The notes below the pieces were generated by a model. That model ran no database searches. It had not been told where the DNA came from and saw nothing but the letters and a program-made list of their open reading frames with translations. The position numbers and the translations under genes were made by a program. DNA of 64,000 bases, from assembly GCA_028023455.1 (NCBI GenBank), contig JAQFVV010012418.1, forward strand, positions 7,621,244 to 7,685,243, in the 5' to 3' direction. Shown piece by piece: positions 35,018-47,212 of this stretch. The stretch comes from Epiperipatus broadwayi. Taxonomy: Eukaryota; Onychophora; Udeonychophora; Euonychophora; Peripatidae. Positions within the stretch are counted from its first letter, which is position 1, and each line of letters begins with the position of its first letter.

Positions 35018-36115
35018 ATCAGCCACCAATGGAGGGAACTCAGAGAATAGAGGATATGTCCATGTTAGCCCAATTATTAGAAATGTTTAAAGAAGATAAT
35101 AAAAAGTGAGACCAACAAAGAGAAAATAACAAAGATAAGAAGATAAACAAAGATAAGAAGATAAACAAAGATAAGAAGATAATAAACAAAGGAAAGATAA
35201 TAAGAAGAGAGAACAACAAAGAGAAAATATTAAACAGAGAAAGTAATAAAAAGAGAAACCAACAAAGAGTAGATAATAAAGAGACACCAACAAAGAGAAG
35301 AAAATAATAAAGAAAGAGAAAAGGATAATAAAAAAAATCAATAAAGAGAAGTGAAAAGAAGAAAAATAGCAGAAGAAATGTTGAAAGAAATAAAAATAGA
35401 TATGCTGCAGGAATGGATGAAAACAGTAAAAAGATGAATAATGAAATAGCAGGCCAAATTAAACAAATTAGAGAAGTTCTGAATGAAGTAAGACAAATCA
35501 AAAAAGAACAAGACATGAAAATAAAACAATTAAAGAAATAATGGATAATAAAGTAAGCCAAGAGCAGAATGCAATAGAATCTGTGAGGAAATCGGAAGAC
35601 CCAAGTATCTGGTGAGAAGTAGATATTATTAATTTATCTGTAGATGAGAGAGCAGTCAAGTTTTAATCCAGCTGATAAAGAAGAAGTCTTGCCCAAGTTA
35701 TTGCATACAACAGCAGAAGTTTTAATCAAACTTTTAGCTTACTATGAGTTTAGTCATAAAATGGTTTTTACAAAAAAACATGTGTTAAATTCAACTAAAA
35801 GTTAGACATCATCTTCTTCCATATAACCTACCTTCATTGGAACAAAAATAGAGAAAAAGTTATCTCCTAAAGTAATCTGCAATCTTGTCTTTAACCAAGA
35901 GCATGAGTCTCTCTGTCTGTGTTAGTCTCACCTGAACATTTTAGTGGAAAAAATGGATGAAATTTGCTATTGCTGCACACCAAGAAAAAGATAAATTAAT
36001 CATTTTTAATAGCCTTCAAGGAGAAACTCAATTGGAAAAACTGGAAATTATAACTGGAAAGGACTCCACAGAAAATAAAATCATGGTTAAAAGTATTTTT
36101 GTGTGCACACACTAA
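35018..36115 (+). pseudogene. Gag-like retroelement relic with K/D/Q-rich coiled coil
   Basis: With several stops and frameshifts the plus strand reads as an acidic start (PMEGTQRIEDMSMLAQLLEM), then a charged repeat rich in Asn, Lys, Asp and Gln. This includes three exact 18-bp units at 35,129-35,182. A predicted coiled coil follows (MNNEIAGQIKQIREVLNEV), then a capsid-like stretch with SEDPSIW (about 35,593), then AHQEKDKLIIFNSLQGETQ near 36,010. The order resembles gag of Ty3/Gypsy-like elements. The long Leu/Phe-rich minus-strand frames over 35,040-35,561 are shadows. No protease or RT follows. The identification is based on style and order, so it is tentative. Confidence 0.45.
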
Positions 36116-38690
36116 ATTTTCATTTATAGTATATATATTGTTATTATAAGAATTGATAATTTTAAATGTTTTTATTAAGTTAATATTTTGAAATTGTGAA
36201 TTTTTTTTTAGATGCAATTAATTTTCTCTTCCAAATTATGAAATAGTTTTTAGAACATTTAATTTTTTGTAAATTAAATTTTTTTGTAAATATTTTTTTT
36301 TCATTCATTTTCCTTCCTAAAAACTTAATGAAAGGTTAATTAACCTTATTTATTTTCAAAGTGTATGAGACACACTTGTTTATTTAATTTTAAATTTGCA
36401 TTTTTCACAAATTTTTCACCCTCTACTGAAAATTGTGTGAAGCTTTTTGTTTTTATAGCTTTAAAATTAATGTATATTTATTTTCTAATATTTTAAATAC
36501 AAAAAAGTCAATAGATGGCTTGGAAAACCAAGTGGTAGTCCAACAAATGATCACAAGCTCTACCGATGATGGATACCCATTATATATTTCATGATCTCAA
36601 ACCTTGCATGTTCACTTTGAGAAAATATTATGGTCATCAAGAAAATATTATGGTGGTGTAAAAACTTCATTTTTTAGAAAGTTTATGATTAGATTGGTAA
36701 TCTAATTATGTAATAATTATTAAAAATTAAAAATAAGTCTATTTATATATTCATTTTTTACAGAAATGTTTTATTTTTAAATAAAAAAGAATATTTTCTT
36801 CTAAATATTGTTACTATGGAGATTATGATCATGGAAAAAACAGCTGTCTTTAAAATGAGGTCATTTACCTGATTGGTATTATATTTAGCAATATCATAAA
36901 AATTATGAAAAAATTGTAAACTTTTAAAGCATAATTTGATAGATTTAGTAGTTATTAAAAAATTTTGTTTAGACTTGTAAATCAAATGTGAAACAAGAAA
37001 GATTTCATTCATTTTATAAATTGAATTGTCTCCACCTGAAATTTGGTGATATGACAGTGTTTTGTTTTCAATAAATATAACTTTTAAATTTAATTCCAGA
37101 AATCAAATATGATTTTTTAAAATTTATTTAATTTCTAAACAAAAATATCTATCGAATGAGATCAACTTTATTATATTCTGGTAAGTAATAAAGGTGTAAT
37201 AACAAAATGAAAGTTGAAATCTTAAATCTATTAAATCTAGTGAGAACAAAGAAAACTGTCAGAAAAATAGTGAAAATCAGTAGTATTAAACTAAATCAAA
37301 GATTGTTATCTTTTATTTTGAAAATGTTTTTCCATTTTTCAGTTATTTAAAGAAATAACTTAATTAATTAAAAGTTAAGTTATGAATAGAAATCAATTGA
37401 TTGATTATAATTTTTATGAAAATATATAGTTTTTTGATGAAATGAATGTTTAAAATTTCATAATATCATGTGATTTTTCTATTATTAATCAATTAGTTAT
37501 TAAATAATTGTTTTAAAAATATTTTTAGTCTTAATTTCTTTAATCTATCTAATCCCTATTTCATAAATTGCAGTGTGCATGACTTTATTTCAAGACAGTT
37601 TAGTGTTCTAGGATTTTTTAAATGATTCCAATAAAACTATTTACTTATAGTAGGGTAAACCTGGGAATTATTTAAAGTTATTTTTAATAAGCTGCTTTAT
37701 TTATTTAATCTCTTGCTCTCGATAATTCTTTAGAGTTCTTGCTTCTTGAGTTAGATTTGTGCATAACAGTTATATGGAGTAAAGGTTTATATTTAGCATT
37801 ATGGGTATCCAGTGAAAGATGATTTCATTACTTTTCATAATTCAGACCTAATGTGGTGCACTGTTACAAATGACTATCCAATTGTGTGACATTATAACCT
37901 TACTTTCTTCTTTATTAACTCTCCTATTTTCTGTACCATTACAATTGGCATCCTATGTGGTGCCATTGTAACCTCAAATCTCACTTATTAATCCACTATT
38001 TTCCATACAATAAATATGCTACAACATATATACTAGTTCATCCATTCACTCTTTCAAAAACAAAACATTCTTACCATGTATATATAATAGGAATTGTTAT
38101 GATAAAACAGTCGTGTCTCTGCAAAAGGTCTCTGAACATTACTGGTTCATTTTAAGCGCATCTGTCTCAGTAGCAGGCAGCAAATCCAAAATTTTAATCA
38201 CTATATTTACAAATTCAAAGTAAAAAGTATATTAACTACAAAATGGACAGTAAAGCAAAGACAAAAGAATACTAAGTCTACTAATTAAGGCAGAAAATTA
38301 TAAAATGGAGAGATAAAAAAACCTACATCTGAGTCAGGCATTACAAAATGGAGACTTAGACTACATGTGTTTATGCAATATAATGCCTGCATGAGATCTT
38401 GATTGAAAAATGTGTTCAACTACATTTATTTTGTTTTAAAAAAATGGTAAACTTTTCTCAAAACTGAAAAATAAATAAATAAATTAGTAAACATTTATCA
38501 AAATGGAATGACTGTGATGGACTGATTTTTTATTGCTATTATTCAGAATGCAAAGGAAAGAGTCATCTTCTTTGTGAAGTGTCTGCCACATAAATTCCAC
38601 CAGATATGAATCAAGATGTAGGCAGATCATAGTTCCTCAGATTTATATACTTCCCAGTGATCTGAATAAATTGTTGAGCTCTCTTCCACA
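36116..38690. other. AT-rich DNA, no recognised gene
   Basis: No RT, protease or integrase motif was found after the gag-like relic. Short frames are Phe/Lys/Asn-rich chance frames. A possible internal repeat near 37,850-37,975 (GTGGTGCACTGTTAC and GTGGTGCCATTGTAAC) is weak. Confidence 0.45.
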
Positions 38691-38699
38691 TTTTGTTTG

Positions 38700-38960
38700 A
38701 TCAAGTTGCTACTGTTCAATTCTCAGTTGCCACAATAAAACAAAAACTCACAACTGTCTATTTTTATTTAGTATTATTATGCATGTTTTTATTATTTTTT
38801 TGTGTACAAATTTATCACTTAAATCTGTCAGAAGTTCCTGTGTACATGTTATCTGATGAGATTGCAAGGTTTATTTGACAGTATCACTAACTTAGAAATT
38901 TATCAACAAAATGACACATAAGTGAAATGTCACAGCAGGTCTGATACATAAGTATCTAAA
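38700..38960 (-). repeat. Dispersed repeat, copy 2 of the inverted pair
   Basis: Read on the minus strand, CCTGCTGTGACATTTC, then CAGATAACATGTACACAGGA, TTTAAGTGATAAATTTG and TAAATAAAAATAGACAGTTG appear in the same order as at 33,160-33,525. With copy 1 it brackets the gag-like relic about 5 kb apart. Whether the bracketing is meaningful or chance is unknown. Confidence 0.55.
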
Positions 38961-39635
38961 TAAAAAATAAATGAAATAGAACTATAAAATTAAACTATCA
39001 ATTATCAGAAATCATTCTATAGAAAGTAATATCTCATTAAAGATCTAGATATTATCACAGAATGTATCTGATTCAATTGCTTTTTGAATCATATCAGATT
39101 TTGTATCTAAGTATATTCTAATTAAAATTCACAATTTTCAATTTAATCTGGAGCCCTCCATTGATTGTAAATTGGATGAAATTAATGTTCAATTTTTTTT
39201 TTTTATGATTATACATATATATTGAACCATTTACATATATATGGGTCAAGTATGTTGGCATTGAATAAGATTTAAAAGTTGGAAAAAAATTAAAATTTAG
39301 AAATAGTCAATAAATACTATTTAGTTTTTTTTATGTAATTTTTTTAAAAAATATGTATAATGAGAGTTATTTGCATTTGATATGATTTATTTAATTAAAG
39401 TTAAAATTGAACAGAATAGAAATGCAAACAGATTGTTTATCCAGATAAACCAAGGAAATTTTAAACGCAAGAGATTACAAGTGGAGGAAAATATTTTACG
39501 AGGTAATTAAAGATGGCGGAAATAATTTATATATAAAAAAAAGACTGTGTAACTAAAAAGTAACAATAAATATAGAAGATTATCAACTTGTATTTTAATA
39601 ACATAAAAAGATATGCAGAAATCTAAAACTGACCA

Positions 39636-40012
39636 GAGTATAAAAAGCAAATAACTTGGTGTATTGATTTATCTTGTCTGTTCTTTTGGCTGGTCCTGGA
39701 TGATGAAGCACCCAGGACCACTTTATGCAGAACTAAGTCTTCATGCAATAGTGGAAACCAGAGTGTTTTCAGACACCTTTTTTCATCATAAAGACGTTAC
39801 TCCAAAAAGCATTCAAGTCCAGCCTTAAAATGGACCAGGAACGTGAAACTGTTTGCAGAAGAAACCGAAGTACACAAGCTTTCATCCCAAAAAATTACAC
39901 ATGGTCTAATTTACATAAACCCACATATCTTACCAGCACGCTAAAATTCATATCCTACTTGTGTCAAATTCAATGTTTACAAACTAAATTTAACTATGGA
40001 CTTAAACTATAA
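39636..40012 (+). other. TATA-like box, hairpin and short open frame, unassigned
   Basis: GAGTATAAAAAG (39,636-39,647) resembles a TATA box. About 45 bases on, TGGTCCTGG (39,691-39,699) and CCAGGACCA (39,712-39,720) form a perfect 9-bp stem with a 12-base loop. A 60-codon frame begins at 39,830 (MDQERETVCRRNRSTQAF) without resemblance to anything I know. The arrangement could be an LTR promoter relic or coincidence. Confidence 0.25.
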
Positions 40013-41751
40013 GCTTATGATATTGATAGAGACATTTGATGTTTATTATTCAAGAGACTATTTTATTTATGGCCTAAGAAGATTGTAATAAGAATTGTTT
40101 TAATTATTTAACATTATTGTCTGGATGAGCATGTGTATGTTATTTCTATTTTTTTAATAATTTATCATTAAATATTTTAATTGGTTTTAATAAAATATTT
40201 AGCATTAATAGAACACTTGTTGTACGTTCTTAATTTTAGTTATTTAGATTTTCTTATTAAAAAGATTATTAATTTTAGAAAATTATATAAATTATCTTTT
40301 CCAATGTGCTTGTTTAATAGTTAAGCCCAGGGAAATTGCTTAAAAAATATTAAATTTAATTATTTTCTGTGAATCTGCTCATGAACATTAGTGAGTCTAC
40401 AGACTCCGGCACCCCTCATAAATAAATTAAAAATAACTCCGTTGGTAATTTGAGCTACAAGAAATTATTAGGTCAGTTAATCAGGAAATCTAAACTCATA
40501 CATGAATGGAAGATTTTTCTTTTTCATAATTTGATTAATTAGCATTTTATAGTACGAAATATAATGCCTAAAATGCAAACTTAAACCGTTTCAATATATA
40601 TTGAATTCAATGTTTTCATATATTTTATATCGATAAAGAAGAGAGATAAAGAGACAAGTTTTTTCTCTGCTAACCTATACAATAGTTCCTTTGTTATGGG
40701 TTTTTATTGAAATAAAATGGGACTTCTTTTATTTCAAATCCAAGTTCTTATAAAGATTTAAATCCAGAAAGCTATCTTTTATAGATGTGAGAATGCAGAA
40801 TATTGTTTTCCTTGACAACTTGCAAATAACTAATCTTCTCCAGACAGTTGTATATATTAAATTTAATATTTTAATGAGCTTTACATTGATATATATATAT
40901 ATATAAAAAGCGAGAGACTGAGAATGTCAGGCATCAGAATTCACATATCCAGCATAGCTAGGTATTCAGTAATAGATGGAAAATGAATTCAAATTATTTT
41001 TCTTATCAAAATCAAGAAAGAAAGATACAAGGCACTGTTTCCATATAATTGATTCATGCACAACATAAAATAGCTCTGCTATTTACTCATTCTTTACTTG
41101 TGCATCTAAACATGTAGCTATTCCTTTAATCTGAAGTTTGAATTTAAGAAAAACTTGGGAATGTTTTATATATTTGGAATTTTTTTATAGGTAGTTGATC
41201 TAATTATTGATTGTTAAAAAAATATCTAGTTGTTCCTAGTAGTGGAATAAAACAAGGAAAGAAAAACATTTAAAGAAATCCCTATTACCCAGCAGTTTTC
41301 TAGCATGATAAGAGTTTTTTTTTTTTTTCAATTTTACTATTGAGTTTTTGTTCTACTGTAGCTTATTTCATGATATTTTATCTTTTTTTACTTGTATGTA
41401 TGAATTCATGCCGTTAACATTTGAAAATTTTTAAACTTCCGATCATGCTTAGTATTTTTTTTCTTCTAATAGTTGTTTTTTTAGCCAACACAGTAAATTC
41501 TCCAGTAGTGATTAATAAATGAGCATATCTATTCTTAGCTAATGAATAAATACAATTGGATATCCGCTCAATTTCTCCAAACCAGGCAATAAGCAAGCCT
41601 AATGAGTAATGACTTTTCAAATGTTTCTCTATGGCAAATTTTAAAAATATTTGTCTCTTTTACCAATTTATTTTTGGAAACACATAAGTAACACTACTGA
41701 AAACTTTAAAACTGAATGGTATGATATATATATATATATACTGTACATTAA
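40013..41751. other. AT-rich spacer, nothing recognised
   Basis: Dinucleotide AT runs occur near 40,890-40,905 and 41,727-41,741. The 41,414-41,620 minus-strand frame has no family features. Confidence 0.5.
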
Positions 41752-41815
41752 TCCATTAAGCATCACATGATCACTATCTTATACTAGCACATAATTGTAT
41801 GGAGAGTTTTGCTTC
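41752..41815. repeat. Terminal fragment of the hairpin MITE family (arms B and A')
   Basis: CATCACATGATCACTATCTT, then GCACATAATTGTATGGAGAGTTTTGC joins the B motif directly to a shortened A' motif. This is the same arm order as at 19,011-19,114, with most of A' deleted. It is a third location of the family and supports B and A being parts of one terminus. Confidence 0.65.
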
Positions 41816-43031
41816 GTTTATATACATTAATGTTTAAATTCAATTTAAATTGAATTTAAATGTTTTTCAATTGAAGAAGGTTAAGAAATTAACTGAAAAT
41901 ACCTCTATGGTTTATTATAGTTATTTAGAAAATATATTATCACCCTTATAATTCAATCTTTTTATTACAATTTTATTGCAATAATTATTCCATAACGTAC
42001 ATCTTATTTTATTTGTATTTATTCTAATTTAATGGACTTCAGTGAATTTAGGAAGCGTTGGACATTTATGTTTATGTGTGTATATATAGACACACACATG
42101 CACACATAAATGTTTTATTTCAGTTAAATTAAAATGATCTGAGGTTTGCTAAAGTTAATGAAGATAAATATCCTAATCATAAGCATATAATTATAAAATT
42201 ATTATATTTACTAACGACTTTTCTTTGTGTCTACTTCATTATGTGAATACCTAATAATAAGCTGAAACTTGACCTCTCCAAATAACTTACATAAACCAAA
42301 GATGTTGCATGCGGGTAATGAAAAGTTTTAAAAAGAAGTCTGAAAATAATTGCCCAAATAATGAGATCTCTCAAGATTACTAAGAAGAGAGATAATAATA
42401 CTAATCAAATACAATAATTGAACTGTTTTTGAAAAATTCATATTTTTTTATTTTATATAATTATGAAACTCTACTTTAATAATAAACTTTTTTTGATTAA
42501 GAAAAAGTTTGATAAAAATTAATTATTATTAGGCTAATATTAAACAAGTAATAACTACATAAATACAATTAAATTAATTATTATATGATTCATATTTACT
42601 ACTCCAATTTTTTTTTTTTTTTTTTTGGGGGGGGTCTTTATTTTGCTTGTTGATCAGTTTAGTACTTTTTGAATTTTACTCAAAAATGAAGTGTCCGACA
42701 TTGCTTAACTCTTGATTTAGAATATCAAGATTTGGGATTCATTTTTTAAAATATATATATATATAAATGTAAAACAGTAAAGACAACCATGGACTCAATA
42801 CTTGGTCATATAACATCTGACTAATTTAAATTAATCCGAGACCGTTAATCCAATAGCTAAAAATATCTAGACAGATACCTATTTACTGATCATTATTGAA
42901 TAGTTGAAAAGGCTATAGACCATCGAGACAGGTGATTTTCTTTAAAGATTAGGATCCTTAATATTTTATCTGTTCTTCTTCACAAATTCCTATCTACAAT
43001 CATTTATTTTAAGAGCTAAAGCTTTTTTAGA
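41816..43031. other. AT-rich DNA with a T20/G8 run
   Basis: A T run followed by G8 lies at about 42,608-42,634. At 42,820-42,930 a segment with TAATCCAATAGCTAAAAATA may be SINE body sequence like that after 25,180, but the match is weak. Confidence 0.35.
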
Positions 43032-43323
43032 GAGAACAAATAGGTGTTACTGATCTCATTGAAAAAATTAAAAGACTGAAGTGGAGTTGGGCTGGACATG
43101 TTGCTAGAAGAGATGATAATAGATGGACAATTGAAATTTTAAACTGGATTCCAAGAGATTGTAAAAGACCCAGAAAGAGACCACATGTGAGATGGATGGA
43201 TGAAATAAGAAAGTGTGCAGGGATGATGTGGAGAAGAGAAGCTAAAGATCGGAAAAGATGGATTGAACTTGGAGAGACCTTCATCCTGCAGTGGATTGAT
43301 AATGGTTGATGATGATGATGACA
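43032..43323 (+). mobile_element. Short 3' end of the RTE LINE, open frame
   Basis: The last ~95 codons of the RTE protein start in [20 protein letters not shown]. They run through [19 protein letters not shown], then [19 protein letters not shown], and finish in FILQWIDNG, followed by (TGA)n at 43,307-43,323. No stop or frameshift occurs, so it is a severely 5'-truncated, fairly young insertion. The two minus-strand Leu/Ser-rich frames here are its shadows. Confidence 0.9.
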
Positions 43324-45404
43324 TCATTATCATTTAAAAAAGAAAATGAAAATCATTATTTTTATAGCATTAATAATAAAATTATGACTTCTTTAATAAA
43401 ATTTTATTATTAGCATTATTAGGATTATATTAATCTCTGATAACAATTATATAACAAAAATAAAAGGACATTCTGCTTAGAAATATAAGTTAATAATGTA
43501 CAAGTTGTATTTTGTAAACTGAATATTTACATATATCTATTTATTTTTATTAAGGATGTCTATCATCATTACTGGTTTTTTCTTTAATCATATAACACAT
43601 CTTTCATATCTTTTTAAAAAATAATATACCTAATCCAATTCCTTTTGGTTTTCTTAATTTCTTCATTAACATTCATCTAAATCATATTTTAAAATCTCCA
43701 ATTCTTTTTTTATCCTCTTCACCATAGTTTAGTATACATTATAGATATTATTTGTGAATGAACCATATGCTTTATTGATTTTCATAAGACTGAAAAAGAA
43801 GCCGAAAAAATAAATAACCTTGCACCCATAAAATTATATGAAGTGACTAAAGCCAAAATATTTAATGGAATAGCCACAGGAATATTAAGTTACTATGGCC
43901 CTTGGATAAAATTATACAACAAGTTACTTATCCATAACCCATATGCATTACCATTCTTTATTAATTAGATTGTAAATAAATTTTTTAACAATAATGATAA
44001 TAATATAGCTTTTGTTTTTATATTTTAAATACTTTCCAACTTTAATATAAACTTTATAGTCTCTGTGGGGCACTTAAAGCGAAAGTCAGATAAGAAATAC
44101 AAATTAATATTATGGTATTTTCCACTTTGGAGTAAACTGGCCAATGCAGTTACCAACAAACACACAATCCAGACAGAAAAACCATCATGGCCAATAAGAT
44201 CAGAGCGATGTCAGGAGCAGTTGATCCGAAAATTTGGTGATAAGAAAGGCCTAATACTATAAAAAGAAAAATAATTAAATAGAAGGGAATTGATTATTGA
44301 TTAACAATTGATTGATTGTTGATTGAGTGGTGGTGACCGGTCTAAAATATTTAGCAGTTGTATTGTGGACTCCACAATGTAGAGGTCTCACAATAGATTT
44401 TGTTTTCCTTATTTGTGCTGACCAAGTCAGTCTCCTGAATGAATTATAAACAGCAGTTTCATCTACAAGGAGAACAATATACAAAGTGTGATAACTAGGA
44501 TGGACTTCCATAACATGCTACAATCAAAGGATTCATCAAGACTTACTGGAAAGTATAAACTTTTATATGCAATATGAACTTTTAAATAGATATTTTAAAC
44601 AAACTTTCAATTTGCAACTTAAGCATAACTTCTAAATAAGCTCTTATCTGATGAGCAAAAGAACTCTAAATTAATTATTAATATTTATCTCTCATGTATA
44701 ACATTTGTTATCAATCATTTCAATTTTTTGTTAACAAAATTATTAAAGTGTAGATGGCTGTATAGATTCATTAAGTTTAGATTAGATTATGTGGGTTTAA
44801 TTTTGGACTATTTGTTTTGCAATTGATGCTGATATAGAGACGTACGGCGTTTTATATCAATGTGATATGAAGAGGCACATTAGATGCTCATTCTCTTGTG
44901 CTGCATTAGCATAGAGGGCGTAGTACCCAAATGAATGCATGTCCAAAAAAGGTAGCCATCACATTGTTATTGGTAATAGAAGTATTCCCTACACTATTTG
45001 ATTTCCTTTACTCTATGGATAGGGACTATAAATTGGCAAAGACTGCTCTCTCTTTCTTTCTCAGTATGTTTAAATATGGTTCCTTTGACAGACAGATCCA
45101 CATTCTGTACTGGATGTGAATCACTTAAATAATATCATTCCTGGCAGCATGGTTTTATGTGAACATCTTTATGTTGCATTGGTAACGTCTATATATCAGG
45201 AAGTTAGTGTTGGTTTAACTGCAAACTTTTAGCCTGAGGTTAAATGAATTGAAGGTCTCTAATTGTGTATTCTATGTAGTCTATTTGTGCTCAACACTAT
45301 AAAATATTAAATTATATAAAAATTTCCATCTGTGCATATTAAAATAGCTATGATTTAAATCTATCTAATAATATTAATGTAATCCTCAAATCTGTTATAT
45401 ATAT
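43324..45404. other. AT-rich DNA, possible unassigned retroelement 3' ends
   Basis: Two frames stand slightly above background. One, at 44,065-44,262 (+), begins at an ATG-less GHLKRKSDKKYKLILWYFPL. The other, at 44,275-44,511 (-), is followed by a (TCAA)n-like run at 44,288-44,325, which could be a LINE tail read on the minus strand. Neither has a recognisable domain. Nothing else was seen. Confidence 0.3.
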
Positions 45405-45746
45405 ATGAAAAACAAAAAAACACAAGTTAAAAAACTTGCTAACATTTGTATTTATGATAAGAGATGGCGTTCTACCAAAAACACCGTCAAGCATAGTTTT
45501 CTGTTTACATAAACGTCAGAGTGAGCATTCACTATCTCTAACTTTAATTCCACTTTCAGATCATGATTTCAAGCTATTTGCTATCGTCAGTGAAAGACAG
45601 GAATAAGAAACTAGATCTAAACACAAAGTCTGAGCATTTATGAAACAGTTTCTATTCAGCTTGCAAGCGTGAATCTTTTAGACACGTTAATGTCTTCAAA
45701 CTCAGCATAGCAAGCCAGATAGCTACATGGGTCTGATCTCAGTTCA
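45405..45746 (+). repeat. 342-bp repeat, direct copy 1
   Basis: It begins ATGAAAAACAAAAAAACACA and ends GATCTCAGTTCA. It recurs with only a handful of substitutions at 45,813-46,154, giving a period of 408 bases with a 66-base spacer. There is no coding content. A stretch near its end (GCTACATGGGTCTGATCTCA) resembles 18,915-18,940 inside the composite MITE, hinting at a shared mobile origin. Confidence 0.92.
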
Positions 45747-45812
45747 GCATCACCACATAGTAGAAGCCTCTGCAATATACATCATTGCAAGAAAGACCTC
45801 AAAGGTACATTT

Positions 45813-46154
45813 ATGAAAAACAAAAAAACACAAGTTAAAAAACTTGCTAACGCTTGTATTTATGATAACAGATGGCGTTCTACCAAAAACACCGTCAAGC
45901 ATAGTTTTCTGTTTACATAAACATCAGAGCGAGCATTCACTATCTCTAACTTTAATTCCACTTTCAGATCATGATTTTAAGCTATTTGCTATCGTCAGTG
46001 AAAGACAGGAATAAGAAACTAGATCTAAACACAAACTCTGAGCATTTATGAAACAGTTTCTATTCAGCTTGCAAGCGTGAATCTTTTAGACACGTTAATG
46101 TCTTCAAACTCAGCATAGCAAGCCAGATAGCTACATGGGTCTGATCTCAGTTCA
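45813..46154 (+). repeat. 342-bp repeat, direct copy 2
   Basis: It is nearly identical to copy 1 (about 98 percent by eye). Its right end joins, without spacer, an inverted copy (46,155-46,400), making a palindrome with arms of more than 240 bases. Confidence 0.92.
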
Positions 46155-46400
46155 TACCCATGTAGCTATCTGGCTAAAAGATTCACGCTTGCAAGCTGAA
46201 TAGAAACTGTTTCATAAATGCTCAGAGTTTGTGTTTAGATCTAGTTTCTTATTCCTGTCTTTCACTGACGATAGCAAATAGCTTGAAATCATGATCTGAA
46301 AGTGGAATTAAAGTTAGAGATAGTGAATGCTCGCTCTGACGTTTATGTAAACAGAAAACTATGCTTGACGGTGTTTTTGGTAGAACGCCAGCTGTTATCA
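46155..46400 (-). repeat. 342-bp repeat, inverted copy, truncated
   Basis: This is the reverse complement of the right three quarters of the repeat. A block of about 33 bases (the AGACACGTTAATGTC region) is deleted. It stops at GCTGTTATCA, right where the LTR-like element begins, so it lacks the A-rich end. Confidence 0.9.
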
Positions 46401-47212
46401 TATATATATTGTAACGAGCATAGACGTTCGTTACATTGTTTTTTTTTTTAAATTTATTAAACATGAAAGTAAATTAAAAAGTTCGCATTTAAAAATTTTC
46501 TTTAAGAATTAAAAATTGAAATTAAATATCATCTTAAACTCTTATATATTAATTAAATCGCACAGATAATGAAAAATTATTAAAATAAAACTTTATTAAA
46601 GAAAAAGTATTTTAAAACTAAATTTTAAAAAGATTTGGAGATGAAATTATATCTTTAAATTTATCTTTAAATATATTTTTGATTTGGAAAACAGGTTAAT
46701 TAATCAGAAATGGAAATGATTGTTAATTAGTTAAATGTAAACCAGCCTTCGGCATTTAAATGTAAAAACACCGGTCAGATAAGAAAACAATAGAAACTGT
46801 TAGCAAATAAGAAGAAATCCCTATGGAATCGGACCGCAGTGAAAGGACCATCGCATCGGTGACGTAATGTAAATTCAATCCTTCACATTAATATAAAAGG
46901 AAAATTTGGAAATTATTAATCAGTGACTGGAAATTGATTATTACGATGTGACTATATGTAGTAGTACGGAGTTGGAGGAATTGACAGACGCACGGTCAAT
47001 TCTTTCAGCTGTTAAAGAAAGGAGAAATGAACTATCGTTTCCTAAATTGAGGACCAACTAAATTAAAAAACCTCCAATGAATAAATAAAACAACGGCTAA
47101 ATGGATACCAATTTTAGGACGGCTGGGAATTTACGTTCATGGCAAGCAACGATAAAGTTGCGTTTTAAAAATCATAAGAACTTATATATTCACTTGAAAC
47201 AATAAGAACTCT

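Noticed and set aside
35040-35561. 173-codon Leu/Phe/Ser-rich minus-strand frame that looks like a multi-span membrane protein
   Set aside because: It is the antisense of a Lys/Asn/Asp-rich repetitive gag-like sequence (GAA/AAG/AAC codons), so hydrophobicity is a by-product. It has overlapping equally good frames and no gene signals.
45405-46400. Coding interpretation of the 342-bp repeat (71-codon minus-strand frame at 46,249-46,464)
   Set aside because: The frame exists only in part of one copy and has no start context or family match; the repeat is better treated as non-coding.
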